NCBI RefSeq assembly: GCF_000420945.1
Contig: NZ_ATVX01000002.1
Span: forward strand, 1 to 64,000
DNA length: 64,000 nt
Direction: 5' to 3'
Origin: Butyrivibrio sp. VCB2006
GTDB taxonomy: Bacteria; Bacillota; Clostridia; Lachnospirales; Lachnospiraceae
A program made the translations under genes and the position numbers. Positions 54,417 through 63,872 of this stretch are shown here, in pieces. Each line of letters opens with the position of its first letter. Within the stretch, counting starts at the first letter, position 1. The notes under the pieces are model-generated. The model saw only the letters and a list, made by a program, of their open reading frames with translations, was not told where the DNA came from and searched no databases.

Positions 54417-55685
54417 TTATCTGACCTTAAAGTCCTTTTTGAAAGAGTCTGCATCTTCGTCAAAATCAAACTTTATAGTTACGTTATTTTTCTCATCTGT
54501 AATAACACCATTATAAAAGAAAATGTCTGCATTATCATTCATTAGCATAACATAATCTCGTGGATCCGACTCAAGATACTCTTTTATTTTACTCCTTAGC
54601 TCGTCTCCTGAATAGCTAAGCTCCTTGCCATATTCATCTGCAGCTGATAGAACCTTTTCTAAGACCTTATCATAAAACGCATCATCCATCACAAAAATAT
54701 CAGATGGAGTAAGGAGCTTACCTTCCTGAGTGTCGATATTAAATTTACTTATGGTATATTTGCCGTTTAAATCATAGTCAAATTCAATACCAAAAGCCAG
54801 TTCATCCCTTCTGAATTCGATTCCACTAAGGGTCTGACTGTTTCCGGAAGCAAGGATTTCTCCTGCAATCTTCTCAAGCTCACCATTCACTTCGTCAAAA
54901 GCAGCCTGAAGCTGAGGATAATCTGAAGGAACACTATATGCAGGATAAATAACTGTATTTCCGTTATTCTCCATAGTCTTTTCTTCTTCAGAAAATTCCA
55001 TATCTCCCTTAATACTAAGCTCAACAATACTATATCCGTCGTAGCAGCTGTAAGGATTCTTGTAGAGCTTGGCAATTACAGGAATTTCTTTGCCAGATTT
55101 GTTTACAGCATTAAGCTCAAGGTTAATAGCATCACCATCATCAACCTGTGATGTGATATCCAATGTGTAAGTTGGCGCCATTGGCTGCACATAAGAGCAG
55201 TCCAAAGTATCTGAATCTGCGAAATACTCATCAAAAGAAACATATTTACCAGTGAGTGAATGCTGAATATACTCAATCTGATCCTTGGTAAAATTGTATC
55301 CGTCCTTGCTGATAAGCTTACTCTCATAAAGGGTTACGTCGCACTCATTAGAAATAAACCACTGTAAAAAAGTACTCTTCCATCCTTCTCCTGTATACTC
55401 AGAAGGGCTACATAAATTCTTGATGAAAATATAATCAGAAAGAGCCTGGCGAAGGTTCTTACTCATTTCAAATTCATCGCCATAGCTGCACTCATAAATA
55501 TCCATTGCAAGGTAGTCAAACGGGACCTCATCGATAGGGCTTGCCGGCTCAGATGAAGACGCCTGCGCAGCAACCTCTTCTCCTGCTTCTACCTGAGCAT
55601 CACTTGTTTCCTTTGCGCCGCACCCTGTAAGCATCAGTACACCTACGCATAAAAAGGCTGCACCTTTAACAAAAGATCTTTTCAT
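54417..55685 (-). CDS. Lipoprotein with RsiV-like (DUF3298/DUF4163) C-terminal region
   Basis: 422 residues. The signal peptide ends in lipobox L-T-G-C22, followed by an Ala/Glu/Ser linker. The C-terminal half (about 180-380) follows the DUF4163-DUF3298 pattern: a strand with NGNTVIYPAYSVP, a helix with LQAAFDEVNGELEKIAGEIL, and FNIDTQEGKLLTPSDIF. The family includes sigma-V anti-sigma factor RsiV and secreted binding proteins; no transmembrane anti-sigma part is present here. It lies between speA and speE in the same direction, an odd place for a lipoprotein, with an intact ribosome site GGGAGG. Confidence 0.78.
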   Translation of the reverse strand: MKRSFVKGAAFLCVGVLMLTGCGAKETSDAQVEAGEEVAAQASSSEPASPIDEVPFDYLAMDIYECSYGDEFEMSKNLRQALSDYIFIKNLCSPSEYTGEGWKSTFLQWFISNECDVTLYESKLISKDGYNFTKDQIEYIQHSLTGKYVSFDEYFADSDTLDCSYVQPMAPTYTLDITSQVDDGDAINLELNAVNKSGKEIPVIAKLYKNPYSCYDGYSIVELSIKGDMEFSEEEKTMENNGNTVIYPAYSVPSDYPQLQAAFDEVNGELEKIAGEILASGNSQTLSGIEFRRDELAFGIEFDYDLNGKYTISKFNIDTQEGKLLTPSDIFVMDDAFYDKVLEKVLSAADEYGKELSYSGDELRSKIKEYLESDPRDYVMLMNDNADIFFYNGVITDEKNNVTIKFDFDEDADSFKKDFKVR

Positions 55686-55779
55686 AATAACCTCCCAAAA
55701 AAATATATTATTCTTTACACCTATAAGACATATCCTTCCATCCTATAGTTGCAAAGAATTATATTCAAAAAAATATCTA

Positions 55780-57228
55780 TCACTTGATAACAAACAGTTC
55801 GGAAATATCCTCACTCTCAGGTCCCTGCATTGAGCAACCCTTAGCCATTGCTGTCTTAATATAATCAAGGATTTCTTCAGTAATAACCTCTCCCGGAGAC
55901 AAAATCGGTATTCCCGGAGGATAGCACATAACTGACTCAGCACTGATTCTGCCTACAGTCTCGTCAATAGGAAGAGATTCTTTTTCTGCATAGAACGCTT
56001 CCTGAGGAGTTGCCTTTACAATAGGTGTCACATACTCAGCTGAGAAAAAGCTCTGCTCAGGCTTAGCATAGAGTCTTCTGATATCAGCAAGAGCTCCTGC
56101 AAGTCTCTCAATATCCTGAAGTCTGTCACCAATTGAAATATATGCCATAACATTAGAGAGATCTCCAAACTCCATCTGAATGTCGTATTCGTCTCTAAGA
56201 AGGTCATAAACCTCAATACCGGTAAGACCAATCTTCCTTGTGTTTACAACAAGCTTGGTCTCATCGAAATCGTAGATGCTGCCGCCATTTTTAAGCTCAT
56301 TACCGTAAGCATAGTAGCCGCCGATATCATTGATTTCTTCTCTTGCATACTGAGCCATCTTGGTAACCTTTTCAAAGCTGGCAGCTCCGTTAAGTGCAAG
56401 GTTACGCCTTGAAATATCAAGACTTCCAAGAAGAAGGTAGCTTGCGCTGGTAGTCTGAGTAAGGTTCACAATTCTGCTGATATAACCAATGTTTGCATCC
56501 GGTCCGCACAAAAGAATTGAACTCTGTGTAAGACTTCCTCCGGACTTATGCATACTGATAGCTGCCATATCTGCACCTGCAGCCATAGCATTAAGTGGAA
56601 GATTAGGTCCGAAATAAAGGTGTGTACCATGGGCCTCATCAACAAGGGCCTTCATACCATTCTCGTGAGCCAGATCAACAATAGCCTTAAGATTTGAACA
56701 GATACCGTAGTAAGAAGGATTGTTAATAAGAATAGCCTTAGCTTCCGGATTCTCTTCTATAGCTCTTTTTACATCGGCAAGTTCCATTCCAAGCGGAATT
56801 CCAAGATTGGTATCTACCTTGGGATCAATATAAACAGGAATGGCACCGCACAAAATCAGAGCGTTGATGGCACTCTTGTGGACGTTCCTTGGCATAATGA
56901 TCTTCTCTCCCATTTTGACGTGGGATAAAACCATAGCCTGGACTGCACTTGTTGTGCCGTTAACCATCATAAATGCATGAGCCGCACCAAAAGCATCCGC
57001 CATAAGTTCCTCTGCTTCCTTGATTACAGAAACAGGATGGCACAAATTATCAAGAGGCTTCATGGAATTAACATCAATTCCTACGCATCTGTCTCCCAAA
57101 AAGCTCACCAGCTCTGGGTTTCCTCTTCCTCTCTTATGTCCGGGGACATCAAAAGGAACTACTCTCTGCTTTCTAAATCTCTCTAAAGCCTCATAAACAG
57201 GGGCTTTCTTTTGCCTAGTAAGATCCAA
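55780..57228 (-). CDS. speA: Arginine decarboxylase (AAT-fold Orn/Lys/Arg family)
   Basis: 482 residues. Start TTG at 57226-57228 with GGAGG eight bases upstream. It is the short Firmicutes form without the N-terminal wing domain: DVPGHKRGRG, NGTTSAVQAMVL, DEAHGTHL (D197, E198, H200) and the PLP lysine in SMHKSGGSLTQSS (K228). Family members act on arginine, lysine or ornithine; the following agmatine deiminase and amidase make arginine to agmatine the best call. It is first in the cluster, with a promoter and a leader of about 105 bases holding two hairpins. Confidence 0.94.
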   Translation of the reverse strand: MDLTRQKKAPVYEALERFRKQRVVPFDVPGHKRGRGNPELVSFLGDRCVGIDVNSMKPLDNLCHPVSVIKEAEELMADAFGAAHAFMMVNGTTSAVQAMVLSHVKMGEKIIMPRNVHKSAINALILCGAIPVYIDPKVDTNLGIPLGMELADVKRAIEENPEAKAILINNPSYYGICSNLKAIVDLAHENGMKALVDEAHGTHLYFGPNLPLNAMAAGADMAAISMHKSGGSLTQSSILLCGPDANIGYISRIVNLTQTTSASYLLLGSLDISRRNLALNGAASFEKVTKMAQYAREEINDIGGYYAYGNELKNGGSIYDFDETKLVVNTRKIGLTGIEVYDLLRDEYDIQMEFGDLSNVMAYISIGDRLQDIERLAGALADIRRLYAKPEQSFFSAEYVTPIVKATPQEAFYAEKESLPIDETVGRISAESVMCYPPGIPILSPGEVITEEILDYIKTAMAKGCSMQGPESEDISELFVIK

Positions 57229-57252
57229 CTACCTATCCTCCATAATATAAAC

Positions 57253-57305
57253 GTGTTTGTTCATAAACACAAAGGAAAGAGGTGGCGTGTTCATCACACG
57301 CTACC
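57253..57305 (-). other. Tandem hairpins in the speA leader
   Basis: Two stem-loops lie between the promoter and the ribosome site: 57281-57305 (6-bp core stem GCGTGT/ACACGC extended by GGT/ACC with one mismatch, 5-base loop) and 57253-57270 (6-bp GTGTTT/AAACAC, 6-base loop). Both loops contain ATGAAC on the minus strand, so the hairpins look alike. Neither has a clean T run. The second ends 12 bases from the ribosome site. Confidence 0.6.
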
Positions 57306-57340
57306 CCTTTTATTATCTAATTACACAGTAAGGTAATCAT

Positions 57341-57368
57341 ACTATATAATCACAGAATATTAAAGCAA
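57341..57368 (-). promoter_or_regulatory. Promoter of speA
   Basis: Minus strand -35 TTGCTT (57363-57368), 16-base spacer, -10 TATAGT (57341-57346). It lies just after the stop of the GLUG-protein gene, for which no clear terminator was seen. Confidence 0.65.
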
Positions 57369-57386
57369 AAAAATTAGTATTTTTTC

Positions 57387-60300
57387 TTACTTTTTTGCTT
57401 TCTTTCTGTTCTTTTTTCTTGAAGCCTTATTAGTGCTTTTCGGCTCCTTCGGTTCTGCTTCTGTTTCTGTTTTTACTTCTGCGTCAGGTTCTGTATCGCT
57501 GCTTGCCTGAACTTCATTTTCTGATATTTCTGATTCAGAAGCATTATCCTTGTCCTTCCTGAACAGAGTCTTATCCTCCTGACTATCATCATAGAAGAGC
57601 TGTTCCTTGTCCTCGATTTTCTTGGAGACATTCTTGGCCAGCTTATTGATCAATTTAGGAAGAAGTCCTCCATTCTTCGAAACATATATGGCCACAAGCG
57701 CAATAACCAATATAAGCAAAATCAAGGCTGCTATTGCAATTCCTGCATAGGAATACAATCTGAGTTTTGTAGTAGACATTCTTACATCAATAGTTACGTC
57801 ATTTCCTTCTATTTCGTAAGTGTCATATTCGCCAAGACTTCCTGTTTTTTCCAATTTGTTAAGAGAACCATCTTCCCCAACAAGGAAGAAACCGTAACCA
57901 AATCCCATTTCCTTAAGCATGTCTTCAGGGTTTAGTCTGTACCTTACCCGGTGCTTTTTTTGCCCGTCATCGGGTATAGAGATATGCAAAAGTTCATCTT
58001 CCTGGTAGAGCGTCTTGCCTTCTTTATACATCTCCTCAGTAGAATTCGGATCAAAGGTATTTGTCCACTCTATGGTAAGCTTATCTTCTTCCCTGAACTG
58101 CCCGTCGACCAAAAATCTTCCCTGATGAATCGAATCATCACCTGATGTACTTTCTTCGCCTATGGTTGTTCTGTACTTGGTATAGGTAGCAGTAATAACT
58201 TCATCAGTCTTAAGGTTATCAATGGCCGTTCTATCCCAAGTTACATAATAGCCTGCCTTATCATCCACACGAGGATAATCCTTTTCTTCAATGGAAGATC
58301 CATACTTCTGGCTGGATTTCTTGATTACTTTTTCACCATTTGGAAGATCAGCATCTTCCAGCATAAATGTTATGGTAACGCTCTTAAAATCATATGGAAC
58401 TTCGCTTACATCAAAAGACTTAGGCTCTGCCTTAGCCGTGTAGCTTGATCTGTCAATTCCGGCAAGGTCATCACTATAAAAATAGTTGTCTCTTACAACA
58501 CCCTTCTCATCAACATGTCCGGAAATAGCACCAAACCAGCTATCGGAATTCTCGATTTTAACAAGAGACTGGCAATTACTGATATGCATTCCATCACCGG
58601 TAATTCCGCCCACATAAGAAGCACCATCAAGAATTCCCGAAGAAGTTGATTCAACCACGTTGGATATTGATCTTCCGCAAACGCCGCCCACATACTCACC
58701 GGAGCTGGACTTTAGATTACCCATATTGGCGCATCTTTTGATGGTTCCCATCTCCTGAAGGCCGCAAATTCCGCCCACATAGTTCTTTTCACCCACGGCG
58801 TTATTGTAGTTATTACAGCCTCTTATGACACACTTAGTCAGGTACGAAGTGCTCATCTTGCTGTCCTTTATACCTGTAATATCACTTTCCTTGTCATACT
58901 CATACTCAATAGCCATTGTGCCCGCAACGCCGGCCACATCAATGTCTCCTTCAACCTTTCCGTAATTAACACAGGAATCGATTGTAGCGTCAGTACAGGT
59001 ATCCGCTTCATCCAAGGATACGTCCTCAAAAGAATGAGTATAGTCCATTTCCAGTACGCCATCCGCTGCATCTGAGAATAGAAGCATGATGGTATTGAAC
59101 TGATCCGTCACAGCCTGAAGATCATCAACAAGAATACCTGTGGCCCCATTCATTTCAGAATTAAGAAGTCCAAAGTTGTCATTCATGCCCTGCATGTTAT
59201 CAACAAAAGAAGCTGTGCGAGCTTTGTATTCGTCACTAAAGGTAGGAAATACGATATTATCTCTTCCGGCAATGTTATTTAGGATTGATCTGGTATCACG
59301 GCCGGCATTCTTGAGGTTCTCAGCAGCTCTCTCAATATCCTCGATGCCATTCACGGCATCAACTCTGACATCATCAGCCATAAGACTAGTTGCGTCAGTT
59401 ATGATTTCAACAGCTTTTGCAGTATTAGTTGCTACATCCTCCAAATAGGCTTGAGATCCTTTTTCCCCAGCCGCATTGGTATACATGTTCATAGCATATG
59501 ATGCAGCTTTCTCCGCAGCATAAGATTCAGCGGCAGTGTTAAGATTATTATCATCTGAATAACTTACATGCGATTCACTAGATGCAGGAAATCTTGTTTT
59601 GTCAGTATCCTTATGTTGCCAATATCCCGGTGTAGCTGCATGAGTTTGTTCAATAATGTCATTTGTTGATGTTATAGTGCTGTCATTTAATATTGCCATC
59701 TGAGTTTGCGGATCAAGAACATCTCCATTTTCTTTGACAAACTCCAAATCACTTGAATTTGTATATTCCCCTTTATGGTTATAAATATAATAGTTTTTAT
59801 AAGGTTCGAAGGCAGATTTGTAAAGAACATTATATTGTCCTTCTATTCCTTCCAATGCTTCTTTAGCTGCATTATATTCTTCCCTATTACCAGTTTCATC
59901 AATATAGTAATCTATATCAAGCTTAGAAAAAGCAGATCTTATATCTACTGCAGAATCCTTAACATTTCCAATGGCCTGCTCTGTATGATCCAGGGCTCCG
60001 CCTTCCTTGGTAGCCTCATCAAGAACATAGTCAACCCTTGCAAAAGCCTCTGTTGCAGACCCAGATATACCATTGGCATAATCTATGGTTCCGTTTGCAA
60101 TATACTTAACGTCGTTAAGAGCATTTCCGGTGTAGCCCTGAATAATAGAGAGCCTGTTGGAAATGACATTAGACTGATTCTTGGTATCACGAAGCGTAAC
60201 TGTAACAAGATCATGAAGCTTACCGATAGCTTCAGATAGCTGATAAGCGATATCAGTACTAAGATCCACCGTAATATATGGCTCAGCCTGACCTACAACA

Positions 60301-61349
60301 CCGCCTACATCTTTCCTTCCAAGAACCTTGGCACTGTTGGTACACTTGAACATATAACCGGAATGTCTTCCTGCAATACCGCCTACATTGTAACCTACGT
60401 GCTCATAGCCAATGTCACCGGTATTGATGCAATTGGTCATAATGCCAAGAGACTGTCCTGCAATACCGCCTGTATCGGAAGCTGTAACATCGGCATTAGC
60501 GTCCTCATCAGTACTGTTCACATTTTTAACCAGGGAAATAACCTTATTCAGAGTACTCATGGAATCAATAGTGATCTGAGTATCCGTATTTGTGGTATTT
60601 ACCAGGGAATCATTAACGCAGTTAAGAACATATCCATTATTCTGTCCAACAATACCTCCGGTAAAATGAACGCCATGAACATAGCCGGAACAACTACAGT
60701 CATCCAGGACACCTGTCAGCTTATTGACTCCAACAACTCCGCCCACGTAGTCATTACCATTTATAACTCCGGTATAGCTGCACTTATGAATGTAACCATT
60801 ATTTATGGCTGCAATTCCGCCGATATTGATCTGTTCACCGGATGGGATTATTGATCCCTGTACCTTGAGGTTTGTAATAACTGCTGTGCTCTGAACCTCT
60901 GTAAAAAGACCTATATAAGACATTCCTTTATCTACATTAAAAGAACTGATGGTATGTCCTGCACCATCGAAAATCCCGCCAAAGGATGGTATTCCCGTAA
61001 AATCGCATCCAAGCAGGGAAATGTCGCTGGTTAAAGTCACCTTTTTGTTAACAGACCAGGTATCCAGTTTGCAGTTATTTGCAAAAGCCAGGAATTCCTC
61101 TGTTGATCCTATGTTTATTTCTTCCATCTGCTCCGGAATAACAGCTTCTACATTCTCTTTAATATCCTCATCAACATCTGTGACATCCTCCAAAGCTCTT
61201 TCGTAAGTGCCGGTTGAAACAGTTGGAGTTGGAACACCTGGTCTTTCTTCTATAGCAGCAGTATTATCATCGTTTTCTGCAAAAGCAGTAACAGCTGAAG
61301 TTGTTACAAAAACTACTCCAAGAAGAAGTGCGCATAATCTCTTTTTCAT
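57387..61349 (-). CDS. GLUG-repeat surface protein with helical insertion and C-terminal membrane anchor
   Basis: 1320 residues. A signal peptide (about 1-24) is followed by GLUG-type beta repeats (about 120-355: repeats of GG(I/V)xGxN..G.I..C.N.G.I), a long mostly helical region (about 360-770), a second GLUG block (about 790-950), a beta-rich part with a GYYVTWD-like segment (about 985-1060), one membrane helix (about 1197-1226) and a roughly 94-residue charged cytoplasmic tail ending in many Lys. Orientation: bulk outside, tail inside. It starts one base after the MMPL transporter's stop codon and its ribosome site lies inside that gene, so the two are coupled. Function unknown; an extracellular adaptor for the transporter is a reasonable guess. 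Confidence 0.85.
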   Translation of the reverse strand: MKKRLCALLLGVVFVTTSAVTAFAENDDNTAAIEERPGVPTPTVSTGTYERALEDVTDVDEDIKENVEAVIPEQMEEINIGSTEEFLAFANNCKLDTWSVNKKVTLTSDISLLGCDFTGIPSFGGIFDGAGHTISSFNVDKGMSYIGLFTEVQSTAVITNLKVQGSIIPSGEQINIGGIAAINNGYIHKCSYTGVINGNDYVGGVVGVNKLTGVLDDCSCSGYVHGVHFTGGIVGQNNGYVLNCVNDSLVNTTNTDTQITIDSMSTLNKVISLVKNVNSTDEDANADVTASDTGGIAGQSLGIMTNCINTGDIGYEHVGYNVGGIAGRHSGYMFKCTNSAKVLGRKDVGGVVGQAEPYITVDLSTDIAYQLSEAIGKLHDLVTVTLRDTKNQSNVISNRLSIIQGYTGNALNDVKYIANGTIDYANGISGSATEAFARVDYVLDEATKEGGALDHTEQAIGNVKDSAVDIRSAFSKLDIDYYIDETGNREEYNAAKEALEGIEGQYNVLYKSAFEPYKNYYIYNHKGEYTNSSDLEFVKENGDVLDPQTQMAILNDSTITSTNDIIEQTHAATPGYWQHKDTDKTRFPASSESHVSYSDDNNLNTAAESYAAEKAASYAMNMYTNAAGEKGSQAYLEDVATNTAKAVEIITDATSLMADDVRVDAVNGIEDIERAAENLKNAGRDTRSILNNIAGRDNIVFPTFSDEYKARTASFVDNMQGMNDNFGLLNSEMNGATGILVDDLQAVTDQFNTIMLLFSDAADGVLEMDYTHSFEDVSLDEADTCTDATIDSCVNYGKVEGDIDVAGVAGTMAIEYEYDKESDITGIKDSKMSTSYLTKCVIRGCNNYNNAVGEKNYVGGICGLQEMGTIKRCANMGNLKSSSGEYVGGVCGRSISNVVESTSSGILDGASYVGGITGDGMHISNCQSLVKIENSDSWFGAISGHVDEKGVVRDNYFYSDDLAGIDRSSYTAKAEPKSFDVSEVPYDFKSVTITFMLEDADLPNGEKVIKKSSQKYGSSIEEKDYPRVDDKAGYYVTWDRTAIDNLKTDEVITATYTKYRTTIGEESTSGDDSIHQGRFLVDGQFREEDKLTIEWTNTFDPNSTEEMYKEGKTLYQEDELLHISIPDDGQKKHRVRYRLNPEDMLKEMGFGYGFFLVGEDGSLNKLEKTGSLGEYDTYEIEGNDVTIDVRMSTTKLRLYSYAGIAIAALILLILVIALVAIYVSKNGGLLPKLINKLAKNVSKKIEDKEQLFYDDSQEDKTLFRKDKDNASESEISENEVQASSDTEPDAEVKTETEAEPKEPKSTNKASRKKNRKKAKK

Positions 61350-61350
61350 A

Positions 61351-63831
61351 TCAGCCCTCCTCCCCTACTACTTCTTTTTGTACATCCAGCGGTTTTCCAT
61401 CTTCATCTAGCATCTGAATATCACTACTTTCTACGTAAGCACTGATATTACCTTTTACAATTGCATGAACTACGCCATTGATATTACCGTCGATATGTCC
61501 GCGGACAAGTCCGTCAATTCGCATAGTTCCTGCTCTCTGCCTTGTCTGAAGAGGCATATTCATTACAAAGGCCGTAAGCTCGATAACCTTATCACCTACC
61601 AAAAGAATCTGAGGAAGAACAAACATGGTGATCAAAATGGAAATAATTGTTCCTCGGCCAAGGCACTTACCAATTCCATAGATTGCGCAGTCAGAAGTCA
61701 TGTTACCAATAAGAGTTCCGGCAACAGCAAGCATAGTTCCCGAAGTAATAATAGTCGGGAATGACAGGTTCATTGTATTGATAATTGCATCTCTTTTTCC
61801 CATGGTCTCACGAAGCTCAGTGTATCTTCCTGCGATAACGATGGCATAATCGATATTGGCACCCATCTGAATAGAACTTACAATCAGATAGCCCAGGAAG
61901 AACAGGTTGTCATGCTCAAGGGCCGGTATCGAGAAGTTTATCCAGATACATCCCTGAATAACCACAATAAGTAGCACTGGCATTCCGGCTGACTTGAAGG
62001 TAAAAAGAAGAACTACAAGTACGGCCAGAATAGAGATAACGCTGGTCACGGTATTATCCCTGGAAAAGCACTTTTTAAGGTCATACTGACTGACAGATTC
62101 ACCAACCACATATATCTTATCTTCATCGTAGTATTTCTCAGTAATGGTGTGCATCTTGTCAAGGAAGGCAAAGGTTTCATCAGATTCCTGCGGAAGACTT
62201 AAATATACAAGAATTCTGGAGTAATCCTCACCCTGAAGCTGTTGCTTGGCAAAATTCATCATTCTGTCAGCGTTTGATAGCTGCTCCATAAGTTCGTCAG
62301 AAAGAGTTACATACCCCTCTTCCACTTCCTGGTATACAAACATGAACATATCGATGAGTGGAACCTTATAGTTCGCAAGCCCGTTTACAACCTTGGCATA
62401 ATCTTCATCATTAACCGCATAGGCTGTATAAACAAGCTCAGCAATCTCATAATCAATATTTAAAAGTTCTGAAAACTGTCTAGGTGTAAGTTTGTCCGTC
62501 AGGGTATACCCGTTAAGCGCCTCTGTATTGGCAAGACCTGTAACAGAGGTTACCTGATCATATGTCAAAAGATCATCGATAAGCCTTTTTTCTTTTTCGT
62601 AATCACCGGAAGGGAACACCAAAGCCACCATATTGTCAGATCTGAAGTTATCATCCTGCATATTCTGAGCCTTCTGAACCTCATTGATCAGAGGCGGCGT
62701 AATCTGAGTGTATCCATAAACATAAGGAGTCTTGGAAGATACCCTGTTAGCAATGATAATGACCACTACAAACAAAGGAGCAATGATATATCTTGTGGCA
62801 TAGGCAAACTTACCGACAAATGGAATCTGTGGAACGAAGTTCTTGTGCTGGGTCTTTTCCATAAGACCTGCAAAGAGCATGATAATACCCGGCATTAAGA
62901 GGAATACTGACAAAAGACTGAGTAAAATAGCCTTGATCAGTACTATACCCATATCTTTACCAATGCCAAACTGCATGAACAGCATAGCAATAAGACCACC
63001 AATTGTGGTAAGTGAACTTCCGGAAATCTCCGGAATTGATTTGGACAAAGCAACAATACAGGCTTCACGATAAGGAAGCTCTGCATGTTCCTCCTTATAT
63101 CGATTTAGGAAAATAACGGCATAGTCAACTGACAACGCCAGCTGCAGCACGATTGTGACAGAATCTGATACAAAAGAAATAGTTCCAAGAAGGAAGTTTG
63201 TGCCCATCTGAACAAGGGCCGCACTTCCAAAAGTAAGGAGGAGGACAGGAACTTCAGCATAAGCTTGGGACGTAAGCAGCAAAACTCCCACAACGACAAA
63301 TACAACAATAACAGATATTACACTCATCTCCTTGTTGATCAGCTCCGACTGGGTATCTCCAAGGGTTGTGGACAAGTAATAGTCATAATCCTTAAAATAT
63401 TCCTTAACCTGATCCAAAAGAACAAGGCACATGTCATCATTCTCGCTGTAGTCGAAGGTAATATTAAAAAGGGCAGAGCCATTGTTATAGTGTTTATCTG
63501 AATCGTCCAGATCTACAGAAAAAACACCCTCAATGTTTTCCAGGTCTTCCTTGATAAGTAGAGCCTGATCATAGTCGATGTTAGCCACCATTACTTTGGT
63601 TGAGCCATAGGTGATAAACTGCTCCTCCATAAGTTTAAGGCCGCGCCATGTTTCTGAGGTTTCCGGCAGATACTCGGAAAGCTGGTTTTCTACACTTACC
63701 CAGTTTCTGGAAATCGCCGCGAATATGCATAGAATTGCATAAATCAGGAAGAAAAGATTGCGCTTATCAACGATGAAAGCGCAGATTTTAAGCATAAAGC
63801 TATTGCCGCCCTTAGCTTCGGTGTTGTCCAT
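61351..63831 (-). CDS. MMPL/RND-superfamily transporter
   Basis: 826 residues from the ATG at 63831, which has GGGGGAT upstream (a longer frame to 63894 crosses the promoter). It has two homologous halves of six membrane helices, each with a large extracellular loop (about 45-170 and 385-590). The helix IV-type motifs are seen as SVDYAVIFLNRYKEE and GANIDYAIVIAGRYTE, where the Asp-Tyr pairs fit the proton-relay pattern of MMPL proteins. After the last helix, about 55 residues repeat Gly-x-Ile/Val (RIDGLVRGHIDGNINGVV) like a short bactofilin-type beta helix. Substrate unknown; relatives move lipids or hydrophobic molecules. It is first of a two-gene unit with the GLUG protein. Confidence 0.9.
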   Translation of the reverse strand: MDNTEAKGGNSFMLKICAFIVDKRNLFFLIYAILCIFAAISRNWVSVENQLSEYLPETSETWRGLKLMEEQFITYGSTKVMVANIDYDQALLIKEDLENIEGVFSVDLDDSDKHYNNGSALFNITFDYSENDDMCLVLLDQVKEYFKDYDYYLSTTLGDTQSELINKEMSVISVIVVFVVVGVLLLTSQAYAEVPVLLLTFGSAALVQMGTNFLLGTISFVSDSVTIVLQLALSVDYAVIFLNRYKEEHAELPYREACIVALSKSIPEISGSSLTTIGGLIAMLFMQFGIGKDMGIVLIKAILLSLLSVFLLMPGIIMLFAGLMEKTQHKNFVPQIPFVGKFAYATRYIIAPLFVVVIIIANRVSSKTPYVYGYTQITPPLINEVQKAQNMQDDNFRSDNMVALVFPSGDYEKEKRLIDDLLTYDQVTSVTGLANTEALNGYTLTDKLTPRQFSELLNIDYEIAELVYTAYAVNDEDYAKVVNGLANYKVPLIDMFMFVYQEVEEGYVTLSDELMEQLSNADRMMNFAKQQLQGEDYSRILVYLSLPQESDETFAFLDKMHTITEKYYDEDKIYVVGESVSQYDLKKCFSRDNTVTSVISILAVLVVLLFTFKSAGMPVLLIVVIQGCIWINFSIPALEHDNLFFLGYLIVSSIQMGANIDYAIVIAGRYTELRETMGKRDAIINTMNLSFPTIITSGTMLAVAGTLIGNMTSDCAIYGIGKCLGRGTIISILITMFVLPQILLVGDKVIELTAFVMNMPLQTRQRAGTMRIDGLVRGHIDGNINGVVHAIVKGNISAYVESSDIQMLDEDGKPLDVQKEVVGEEG

Positions 63832-63872
63832 TTTTATCCCCCTAGAAAAAATAAAACAAAACTTTACTATAT

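Noticed and set aside
57229..57386. Lysine or arginine riboswitch before speA
   Set aside because: The leader of about 105 bases is too short for the lysine riboswitch and shows none of its conserved core.
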